A stretch of 12,841 bases of DNA from CAZTXD01 sp964617995 (GTDB lineage: Bacteria; Actinomycetota; Acidimicrobiia; Spongiisociales; ZC4RG35), in NCBI GenBank assembly GCA_964617995.1, contig CAZTXD010000110.1:1-12841 (forward strand), in the 5' to 3' direction. Numbering within the stretch: position 1 is the stretch's first letter; each line of letters opens with the position of its first letter. The translations under genes were made by a program, and so were the position numbers. The notes under the pieces were generated by a model. It was not told the origin of the DNA and searched no databases. It saw only the letters and a list, made by a program, of their open reading frames with translations. Of the stretch, positions 1 through 5,759 are shown piece by piece.

Positions 1-1
1 C

Positions 2-55
2 CCGTTTTCGCGCATCGAATGCGCGCTATAGCGCGCATTCGATGCGCGAAAACGG
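2..55. repeat. Perfect 54-base palindrome with nested hairpins
   Basis: Bases 2-28 are the exact reverse complement of bases 29-55, with no spacer, centred on CTA|TAG. Each arm is itself an inverted repeat: CGCGCAT (9-15), a 3-base loop and ATGCGCG (19-25), mirrored by 32-38 and 42-48. The element can therefore fold as one 27-base-pair hairpin (or cruciform) or as two small 7-base-pair hairpins. The outer flanks are TTTT (5-8) and AAAA (49-52). It lies 17 bases downstream of the tRNA-Leu 3' end, where a terminator or processing site would be expected, but no T-run follows the stem on the minus strand in the visible sequence, so it is not a standard intrinsic terminator. It could be a dispersed palindromic repeat, or an artefact if this is a contig end. 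Confidence 0.9.
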
Positions 56-72
56 TTCGGGGTCTCATCTCG

Positions 73-159
73 TGCCCGGGGTGGGAGTCGAACCCACACG
101 TCCCATCGGGGACAGAGGTTTTTAAGACCTCCGCGTCTGACCGATTCCGCCACCCGGGC
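73..159 (-). tRNA. tRNA-Leu, anticodon UAA
   Basis: The minus strand folds as a complete class II tRNA of 87 nucleotides. The acceptor stem GCCCGGG (159-153) pairs with CCCGGGC (80-74), with discriminator A at 73. The anticodon stem is GAGGT/ACCTC and the loop CTTAAAA places anticodon TAA at 124-122, which reads UUA (and UUG by wobble). The long variable arm GTCCC-CGAT-GGGAC is typical of leucine tRNAs. The T arm is GTGGG-TTCGACT-CCCAC. CCA is not encoded; the next bases are CG. It sits 43 bases after the ppx stop codon. UUA is a rare codon here: by eye I found only two in-frame TTA codons, in mfd and in the hydrolase gene. Confidence 0.97.
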
Positions 160-167
160 TAGCAGTC

Positions 168-173
168 ACGGTA
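168..173 (-). promoter_or_regulatory. Candidate -10 element for tRNA-Leu
   Basis: The minus strand reads TACCGT here, fitting the actinobacterial TAnnnT -10 pattern, and ends 8 bases before the tRNA 5' end, so initiation would give a leader of only one or two bases. No convincing -35 box is visible. The same TACCGTG heptamer precedes eno and the hydrolase gene. The tRNA could equally be transcribed by read-through from ppx. Confidence 0.3.
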
Positions 174-181
174 CTCCCCCC

Positions 182-199
182 GCCGACTCACCCGTCGGC
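182..199 (-). other. Small hairpin between ppx and tRNA-Leu
   Basis: GCCGAC and GTCGGC form a 6-base-pair stem around a 6-base loop, 3 bases after the ppx stop codon. There is no T-run after it. It may be a weak terminator or a processing hairpin separating the ppx message from the tRNA; the evidence is the inverted repeat only. Confidence 0.3.
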
Positions 200-202
200 C
201 CG

Positions 203-1078
203 TCACCGCGTGTCGACCAGCCCCGCAGCAACCCCATCGAGGAGATCCCGCTCGGAGACCAGGCAGACGTCGGCACCCAGGGCGTCGAGCGAGGCCACCG
301 CCACGATAGCCCCGCCCAGGATCACCGGCGCCCGCTTGGGGTCGAGTCCCCCCAGTCGAGCCGTTTCCTCCAGCGGCATGACCGCCAGACGCGCGATCCA
401 GTCCTCGATGGCCTCCCGATCGAGACGAGCGTGATGGACTGCCGGCTCCTCGCCGCCGGCCGCCCGGGTCATCGCGGCCAGGCTCGTCCAGGTGCCCGCT
501 ACCCCCACCACCCCGCCCGGGGCCGGGCCTTGTGAGCCGAGAACGCCGGCCGCCCGATCCCGAGCGGCGCTCAAACGACCGGCCTCGACGGGCCGCGTCT
601 GCAGGTACAGGTCCGTGAGTCTCACCGATCCCATCCCCAGCGAAGCTCCCCTGGCGGCGGTGACGATCTCGGTGCTCCCTCCACCGATGTCCACCACCGT
701 CCAGTCACCGCCGATCAAGTCGCTCGTCGCTCCTGCGTACGCCAGCGACGCCTCCTCGTCGCCGGTGATGATCTCCAGGGGCGTCTCCAGCACCACCGCG
801 GCATCGGCGGCGAAGGTGCCGGCGTCGGCGGCGTCACGGCCGACTGCGGTCATCACCGCCCGGGACCTCACGGCACCTGTCTGGGTCATGATCTTGCGGT
901 ACTCGGTCAGGGCCCGGAGGGTGTCGGTGCGTCCCTTCATCCCGATCAGGCCGGTGCGTGACACCCCCCGTCCCAGGCCGGTGACGGTGGTGCGGCGAAC
1001 GATCACCCGGGAGCCGTTCCGGATCAGCAACCGGGTGGAATTGGTACCGACGTCCACCGCCGCCACCACGGTGCTCAC
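203..1078 (-). CDS. ppx: Ppx/GppA family phosphatase (exopolyphosphatase)
   Basis: Predicted to cleave inorganic polyphosphate from its ends, or the 5' phosphate of pppGpp, in the cytoplasm. It is a single Ppx-GppA domain of the ASKHA (actin-like) fold, 291 residues, without the C-terminal HD domain of the long E. coli-type enzymes. Visible motifs are D9-V-G-T-N-S near the N-terminus (phosphate loop 1), the acidic ITGDEEA stretch at 104-110 containing the expected catalytic glutamate, DIGGGSTE at 130-137 (phosphate loop 2), and GVAGTWTSLA and ILGGAI further on. I chose GTG at 1078 because it overlaps the DUF501 stop as GTGA, like the other junctions of this operon. ATG at 1093, behind an AGGA ribosome binding site, would add five residues and is a real alternative. 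It resembles M. tuberculosis Ppx2 (Rv1026) in position. Substrate preference cannot be read from sequence. Confidence 0.9.
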   Translation of the reverse strand: MSTVVAAVDVGTNSTRLLIRNGSRVIVRRTTVTGLGRGVSRTGLIGMKGRTDTLRALTEYRKIMTQTGAVRSRAVMTAVGRDAADAGTFAADAAVVLETPLEIITGDEEASLAYAGATSDLIGGDWTVVDIGGGSTEIVTAARGASLGMGSVRLTDLYLQTRPVEAGRLSAARDRAAGVLGSQGPAPGGVVGVAGTWTSLAAMTRAAGGEEPAVHHARLDREAIEDWIARLAVMPLEETARLGGLDPKRAPVILGGAIVAVASLDALGADVCLVSERDLLDGVAAGLVDTR

Positions 1079-1584
1079 GGCTTCGCCGACCATTCGGGGT
1101 TCCTGCTCTCCCCCGCGACACACGGGACGTCACAGTCGAGGGGTTCGATCCACCCCGCCACTATGTCGCCAACCGGGTTCTCGTTGCCCGCGGCGGTGTC
1201 GGCATAGTGAGCATGGAGGCACTTGACACCGGTGCGGGCGCCTCCCACCCCGCCCCCGGGACGGGGAGCGGCATTCGCCGGGACGAGGAGATCCCGCTCG
1301 TGCTCATAACGCTGGTGGGCTGCCGCCAGGGCGGCGGCGAACACCGGATCCGCATCGGCCTTCGCTTCCATGCGTTTCACTCCGCCCGCCCCCTCCAGGC
1401 GCCCGATGCGTGCCACCGCCAGGGGACATGTCAGCCAATATCGGGTGGGGAAGGGAGTGCCGTCATCGAGGAGGGGAGGCACCGCCACCACCACCGGGAG
1501 ACCGAGATGGCATCTGGCCACCACCTCGCAGCCGGCTCGGAGAGGACGGCCGATCTGCACCGCCACCGTCCCGGAGTCACTCAC
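1075..1584 (-). CDS. DUF501 family protein, function unknown
   Basis: A 169-residue protein of the DUF501 family, recognised by RYWLTCP (48-54), KCLHAHYA (121-128) and NPVG (136-139) and by its place between the ftsB-like gene and ppx, as in other Actinomycetota (M. tuberculosis Rv1025). The Cys/His-rich patch C122-L-H-A-H, with C53, C151 and C155, could bind a metal; that is inference. No signal peptide or membrane segment is evident, so it is probably cytoplasmic. The GTG start at 1584 overlaps the upstream stop as GTGA, and the stop overlaps the ppx start the same way, so its translation is probably coupled to both neighbours. The open frame continues upstream over ftsB and eno, but that part is out of frame with the real genes and is excluded. 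No biochemical function is known to me. Confidence 0.88.
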   Translation of the reverse strand: MSDSGTVAVQIGRPLRAGCEVVARCHLGLPVVVAVPPLLDDGTPFPTRYWLTCPLAVARIGRLEGAGGVKRMEAKADADPVFAAALAAAHQRYEHERDLLVPANAAPRPGGGVGGARTGVKCLHAHYADTAAGNENPVGDIVAGWIEPLDCDVPCVAGESRNPEWSAKP

Positions 1585-1970
1585 CCCGAAAGGTCGGCTC
1601 CGGTGAGGAAGTCCCAGACCGTCTCCAGCAGCGAGACGTCCTCGACGGGGGGGACCTCCACGACCTCCGGCAGGGTGGTGGTGGGAGCCGGTGGCGGATC
1701 GAGCACCACGTACGCCACCTCGCCGGGACGAACGTAACCGAGTTTCTCCCGGGCGAGGCGTTCGATCTCCATCGGGGTCTCGAGGGCATCCCGCTGGGCG
1801 CTGAGCACCTCGTTCTCCTCCTCCAGGGCATCCAGTTCGGCAGCCGCTGTCTCCACCGCGCGACGCTGCTCGAGGATTTGACGGTAAGGCACCACATTGG
1901 TCACCACCGCCGCCCCCACGACGAGGAGGGCGATGGTGAACAGCCCGACGGCCGATTTCCGTAGCCTCAC
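1581..1970 (-). CDS. ftsB: FtsB/DivIC-like septum formation initiator
   Basis: A small bitopic divisome protein of 129 residues. It has a short basic cytoplasmic N-terminus, one membrane helix (about 8-27), a coiled coil (about 32-64) and the family motif IERLAREKLGYVRPGE (69-84), followed by a proline/threonine-rich, acidic extracytoplasmic tail. In other bacteria FtsB/DivIC forms a complex with FtsL and FtsQ/DivIB that activates septal peptidoglycan synthesis. Translation starts at GTG 1970, overlapping the enolase stop by four bases (GTGA), with GGAG about nine bases upstream. Location directly after eno is the usual actinobacterial context (M. tuberculosis Rv1024). The tail after residue 92 is of low complexity and is the least conserved part. 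DivIC could equally be the name used. Confidence 0.9.
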   Translation of the reverse strand: MRLRKSAVGLFTIALLVVGAAVVTNVVPYRQILEQRRAVETAAAELDALEEENEVLSAQRDALETPMEIERLAREKLGYVRPGEVAYVVLDPPPAPTTTLPEVVEVPPVEDVSLLETVWDFLTGADLSG

Positions 1971-3283
1971 CGTCTCTCACTCCGGGAGACTGCGGGGCGT
2001 CGGCGGAATGTGTCCCAGCCCGCGAACCGAGCCTCCGAGCCGAGCTGCTCTTCCATCCGCAGGAGCTGGTTGTATTTGGCGGTCCGCTCCCCCCGCGCCG
2101 GTGCTCCGGTCTTGATCTGTCCGGCGTTGGTGGCCACCGCCAGGTGAGCAATGAAAGTGTCCTCCGTTTCCCCCGACCGGTGCGACACCATCCGCCCGTA
2201 GGAGGCCTGGGCGGCCATCTCCATCGTCGCCAGGGTCTCCGTGAGGGTGCCGATCTGGTTCACCTTGATGAGGACGGCGTTGGCGGCGGAACGCTCGATG
2301 CCCTCGGCGAGGATGTCGGGGTTCGTGACGAACAGGTCGTCTCCGACCAGCTGGACCTTGGATCCCAGCCTGCGGGTGAGCGCCACCCATCCGTCCCAGT
2401 CGTCTTCGGCCATCCCGTCCTCCACCGACACGAGCGGAAAGTTCTCGACGAGCTCGGCCAGGAAGTCGATCATCTCCTCGGAGCCCATCTCCCCGCCCTC
2501 CAGCTCGTAGTGACCTTCCCGATGGAGCTCGGAGGAGGCCACGTCGAGGGCGAGGGCGATCTCCCCTCCCAGCTCGAATCCGGCGACGTCGATGGCCTCC
2601 ACCAGCAGGTCCAGGGCGGCCCGATTGGTCGGGAGATTGGGGGCGAAGCCTCCCTCGTCGCCGACGTTCGTCGCCAGCCCCCGTCCGCTGAGGACCTTCT
2701 TGAGGGCGTGATACACCTCCACTCCCGCCTGCAGCGCCTCCGAGAAGGAGGGAAGGCCTCCCGGTACCACCATGAACTCCTGGATGTCGACCGAGTTGGC
2801 GGCGTGGGCGCCGCCGTTGAGCACGTTGAGCAAGGGGACGGGCAGCGTCCGCGCGGCGGGGCCGCCCAGGTAGCGGAACAGCGGCAGACCGAGCTGAGCG
2901 GCGGCGGCCCTCGCCACCGCCAGCGACACCGCCAGGATGGCGTTGGCTCCCAGAGAGGCCTTGTTGGGAGTGGCGTCGAGGTCGATCATCACCTGATCGA
3001 TGGCCGCCTGGTGGGTGGCGTCCATCCCCTCCACCTCCGGGGCGATGACCTCGTTCACGGCGGCGGCGGCCCGCGAGACGCCTCTACCACCGAAGCGGTC
3101 TCCGCCGTCTCGAAGCTCGATTGCCTCGAGTGCCCCTGTCGACGCGCCCGAGGGTGCCGCGGCCCGACCGAAGCCTCCACCAGCTAGGAGTGCTTCGGCC
3201 TCAACGGTCGGGTTACCCCGGGAGTCGAGGATCTCACGGGCCCGGATTGTTCTGATCTCAGTGGGTCTGATCCCAGCAGGCAT
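1967..3283 (-). CDS. eno: Enolase (phosphopyruvate hydratase)
   Basis: Converts 2-phosphoglycerate to phosphoenolpyruvate in glycolysis; cytoplasmic and Mg-dependent. Its 438 residues are the normal length. Residues visible: REILDSRGNPTVE at the N-terminus, the mobile loop SGASTG (45-50), E169 and E210 (E. coli Glu167/Glu208 region), metal ligands D247, E288 and D315, catalytic K340 in LIKVNQIG, H368 in SHRSGETED, and K391. The start is ATG 3283, with an excellent ribosome binding site AAGGAGG six bases upstream. The gene heads a tightly coupled set (eno, ftsB, DUF501, ppx), which suggests that strong initiation at eno sets the output of all four. The last ~10 residues are basic and unrelated to the catalytic domain. 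No anomalies. Confidence 0.99.
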   Translation of the reverse strand: MPAGIRPTEIRTIRAREILDSRGNPTVEAEALLAGGGFGRAAAPSGASTGALEAIELRDGGDRFGGRGVSRAAAAVNEVIAPEVEGMDATHQAAIDQVMIDLDATPNKASLGANAILAVSLAVARAAAAQLGLPLFRYLGGPAARTLPVPLLNVLNGGAHAANSVDIQEFMVVPGGLPSFSEALQAGVEVYHALKKVLSGRGLATNVGDEGGFAPNLPTNRAALDLLVEAIDVAGFELGGEIALALDVASSELHREGHYELEGGEMGSEEMIDFLAELVENFPLVSVEDGMAEDDWDGWVALTRRLGSKVQLVGDDLFVTNPDILAEGIERSAANAVLIKVNQIGTLTETLATMEMAAQASYGRMVSHRSGETEDTFIAHLAVATNAGQIKTGAPARGERTAKYNQLLRMEEQLGSEARFAGWDTFRRRPAVSRSERR

Positions 3284-3307
3284 CCAAGCCCTCCTTGTCG
3301 GCCCTGC

Positions 3308-3313
3308 ACGGTA
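3308..3313 (-). promoter_or_regulatory. Candidate extended -10 element for eno
   Basis: The minus strand reads TGCTACCGT, an extended -10 (TGn followed by TAnnnT), in the 84-base gap between mazG and eno. A TTGTCG at 3341-3336 resembles a -35 but lies 22 bases away, too far for normal spacing. Initiation here would give a leader of about 18 bases that contains the AAGGAGG site. It is the largest intergenic gap within the cluster, so an extra promoter for the highly expressed eno gene is plausible. Confidence 0.35.
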
Positions 3314-3367
3314 GCAGCGCCGGTCTCCATCGACTCGACAACACGTGGCGTGGGCGAGCAGGCAGCG

Positions 3368-4819
3368 TCAGCCCTGATCGGCCTTGGCGGCGTGCCATCG
3401 GGCCTCCAGGCCCTCCGACGACAGCCCCTCCAGCGGTCCCGCCGACTCCATCGCCCGGAACCGGCGCTCGAAGCGATCGGTGGCGCGGCGAAGGACGATC
3501 TCGCCGTCGAGGTCGAGATGGCGCATCAGGTTGACGGCGGCGAACACCACATCCCCTAGTTCGTGGGCGGCATCTCCCTCGCCGGCCATGGCCTGGGCGA
3601 GCTCGTCTACCTCTGACCGGAGGGCGTCGACCACGTCGGCGGCGTCTTCCCAATCGAAGCCGGCCTGGGCCGCCTTCCGTTGGACCCGCCCGGCCCTCTC
3701 CAGGGCGGGCAGCCCGACGGGTATCCCGTCCATGAGGGAACCGGCCCGGGGCCCCTTCTCCTCGGACTTGATCCTGTTCCAGTTGGTGGCTACCTCGTCG
3801 GCGTCCGCCACCTGGACCTGTGCGAAAACATGAGGATGGCGTCTCACCAGCTTCTCCTGCAGACGGGTGGCGACATCGTCGATGCCGAAGACACCCTTCT
3901 CGGCGGCGATGGCGGCATGGAAGAGGACCTGGAGGAGAACGTCGCCCAGCTCCTCCTCTACTCCGTCGTAGGCGACGTGATCGAGCTCCTCGGGCAAGGC
4001 TGCGATCGCATCGATCAGCTCGTATACCTCTTCCAGCAGGTAGGCGATGAGGCTGGAGTGGGTCTGACGCCGATCCCAGGGACATTCCGCTCGAAGCCTC
4101 CGCATGACCCCGACGAGTCCCACCAGCCCCGCAGGAACGGTATCGATGAACAGTGATGTCCGGAACCCCGCCAGCTCGGGAGGCACGCCATCGACCGGGA
4201 ACGAGGCCCGCTGCTCGTCACCGGCGCCGAGATTGGCGCAAACGGTCACCTCGGAGCCGGAGGGGAGCACCCGTGACAGAGCCGATGTCACATCGGCCAG
4301 CACTTCCGGAGCATCGAGATGGGCAACGATGGTGGGGGCATCGAGCGCGACCGGGTTCGGCAGGTGGTGACCGTCGATTATGCGGAGCCCACGGTCGAGC
4401 GGATCGTATCCCACCGCCCGCAAGACGGCGTCGACGAACGACTCGGCGGGGATGACCTCGGTGTCGGGAGCGGCCTCCAGGAGCATCCGCACGGCGAACT
4501 CGCCTACCAGGGGACTACCGGGCACGGCGTAGATGGTGGGGGTCGAGGACGCCCGCTCCAGGACGCGGTCGACGATGGCCCGGTATACGCCGTCGAACTC
4601 GTCGACGCGGTCGTAGAGGTCGTCGCAGGTCTCCACCGCCCTGAGCTCGGCGAGTTGGGCGGCGGCGGGATGGTGCAATGTCCGCACCACCACTGCCAGG
4701 TCGGGGTCTTCGAGGAGGTCCCGGTGCCGGGACGGCAACCTGCTCAGGTCTCCGGGACCGAGACCGGAGACGATCAGCTCGCCGGCGGCAGCACCCCGGG
4801 CTGTGGCTCGAGAGTCCAC
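3368..4819 (-). CDS. mazG: YabN-like methylase-domain/MazG NTP pyrophosphohydrolase fusion
   Basis: A 483-residue protein with two parts. Residues 13 to about 210 resemble the tetrapyrrole (corrin/porphyrin) methylase fold: GLGPGD at 19-24 and AVPGSPLVGE near 96-105. The C-terminal half carries two MazG repeats. The first has ECPWD near 244, LLEEVYEL (EExxE) near 260 and EEELGDVLLQVLFH (ExxD); the second has SEVDEL and HELGDVVF. MazG hydrolyses nucleoside triphosphates to monophosphates and pyrophosphate, cleaning damaged nucleotides or lowering ppGpp in other bacteria; the methylase part has no proven role. The arrangement is that of Bacillus YabN. GTG 4819 is chosen because GAGGAGG lies ten bases upstream; it overlaps the lipoprotein gene by 46 bases. 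CTG at 4777, overlapping that stop as CTGA, would begin exactly at the domain edge. Confidence 0.9.
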   Translation of the reverse strand: MDSRATARGAAAGELIVSGLGPGDLSRLPSRHRDLLEDPDLAVVVRTLHHPAAAQLAELRAVETCDDLYDRVDEFDGVYRAIVDRVLERASSTPTIYAVPGSPLVGEFAVRMLLEAAPDTEVIPAESFVDAVLRAVGYDPLDRGLRIIDGHHLPNPVALDAPTIVAHLDAPEVLADVTSALSRVLPSGSEVTVCANLGAGDEQRASFPVDGVPPELAGFRTSLFIDTVPAGLVGLVGVMRRLRAECPWDRRQTHSSLIAYLLEEVYELIDAIAALPEELDHVAYDGVEEELGDVLLQVLFHAAIAAEKGVFGIDDVATRLQEKLVRRHPHVFAQVQVADADEVATNWNRIKSEEKGPRAGSLMDGIPVGLPALERAGRVQRKAAQAGFDWEDAADVVDALRSEVDELAQAMAGEGDAAHELGDVVFAAVNLMRHLDLDGEIVLRRATDRFERRFRAMESAGPLEGLSSEGLEARWHAAKADQG

Positions 4820-5706
4820 GTGCCGTATTCCTCCTCGACGGTGACGTCCGCCCCGTTGACCTTCGCCATCAGCCACTCCTCGAGCGCGACGACGCCGGCC
4901 TCCTCGATCAGCGTCTCCCGGATCTCCTCCTCGTCCGGAAGCTCCTCCTGGGAGGGCTCGTTGCGGTCGTATACGACTATCAGGTGGAAACCGAACTGAC
5001 TCTGTACCGGTTCGGTCACCTCGTCGATCTCGGCGCCCACCGTGGCGTCGCGAAACTCGGGAACGTAGGTCTGGGCCGGGGCACAGCCCAGGTCCCCCCC
5101 GTTCTCGGCCGCGCTGGGATCGGTCGATATATCGGCGGCGACATCGGCGAAGTCCTCGCCGCCCTCGAGGCGATCAGCCGCTTCCTCGGCTTCCTCGGCG
5201 GTGGTGACGAGTATGTGACGGGCGCACACCTCGGTCAGCCCTGCCCGCTGCTGGTCCACGGCCTGGTCGATCTGGGCCGGCGTCGGCTCGGCCAGCGACG
5301 AGGCCAGCTCCTCGGCGACGAGCTGCTGGATCAACCCGACCCGGATGATTCTGCGCACCGTATCCTCGGACAGATTCTGCTCCTCGGTGATGGCCTCCAG
5401 GCTGACACCGCCCATCTGGTCGGTGAGGACGACATCCAGTTCGGCGTCGACCTCGGCGTCGGTGGGATCGATACCGAACTCGTCGTCGGCGGCGTCGTCG
5501 AGGATCTGCCATTGGATCAGAGCCCCGAGGTACTGGGCGAACTCGGTGGTGCCGATAGTCCCGGACCTGTCGAAGGGGAACGACCTGACGTCGGACACCG
5601 TGAGCACCGTGTCGCCGACGGTGGCTGCCACGTCGCCGTCGCCGCCGCTGCCGCAGGCGGCGACGAGCAGGGCGACGCACAGGAGTAGGGGAGTCAGCTT
5701 TCTCAA
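4774..5706 (-). CDS. SurA/PrsA-like parvulin peptidyl-prolyl isomerase lipoprotein
   Basis: A predicted exported lipoprotein foldase of 310 residues. The signal peptide ends in the lipobox LVAAC, giving lipidated C18 and anchoring to the outer face of the membrane. A SurA_N-like helical region (about 25-150) starts with the usual VGDTVLTVSDV strand-turn. A parvulin (rotamase) domain follows at about 161-248: ARHILV at 162-167, GGDLG at 203-207 and FGFHLIVV at 238-245. The C-terminal helix region is acidic. Parvulins isomerise prolyl bonds and help exported proteins fold. The start is TTG 5706, with GAGG upstream, because no ATG or GTG in this frame preserves the signal peptide. Two cysteines, C161 and C208, flank conserved parvulin strands. 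Position between mfd and mazG-eno parallels LpqU of M. tuberculosis, but the sequence looks like a foldase rather than LpqU. Confidence 0.9.
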   Translation of the reverse strand: MRKLTPLLLCVALLVAACGSGGDGDVAATVGDTVLTVSDVRSFPFDRSGTIGTTEFAQYLGALIQWQILDDAADDEFGIDPTDAEVDAELDVVLTDQMGGVSLEAITEEQNLSEDTVRRIIRVGLIQQLVAEELASSLAEPTPAQIDQAVDQQRAGLTEVCARHILVTTAEEAEEAADRLEGGEDFADVAADISTDPSAAENGGDLGCAPAQTYVPEFRDATVGAEIDEVTEPVQSQFGFHLIVVYDRNEPSQEELPDEEEIRETLIEEAGVVALEEWLMAKVNGADVTVEEEYGTWTLEPQPGVLPPAS

Positions 5707-5739
5707 AGGGAACCTCGCTGAAGAAATCGAGAGTCACCG

Positions 5740-5745
5740 ATGGTA
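5740..5745 (-). promoter_or_regulatory. Candidate -10 element for the parvulin lipoprotein gene
   Basis: TACCAT on the minus strand, in the 53-base gap after the mfd stop, fits TAnnnT. Initiation six or seven bases downstream would leave a leader of about 27 bases that contains GAGG before the TTG start. No good -35 is visible. Read-through from mfd is the alternative. Confidence 0.25.
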
Positions 5746-5759
5746 TCGGGCCTTGCCCG

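Noticed and set aside
2..55. Palindrome as a Rho-independent terminator of tRNA-Leu
   Set aside because: The stem is strong, but no T-run follows it on the minus strand in the visible sequence; TTTT lies inside the stem, not after it. Not excluded for a factor-dependent terminator.
1585..2151. Upstream extension of the DUF501 frame to 358 codons
   Set aside because: The extra part overlaps ftsB and eno in another frame and has Arg/Gly/Pro-rich shadow composition; the family match begins only after GTG 1584.
2144..3187. Long plus-strand open frame of 347 codons opposite eno
   Set aside because: It is fully antisense to enolase, whose catalytic residues are intact; its His/Gly/Val-rich composition is typical of antisense frames in high-GC DNA and it has no recognisable domain.
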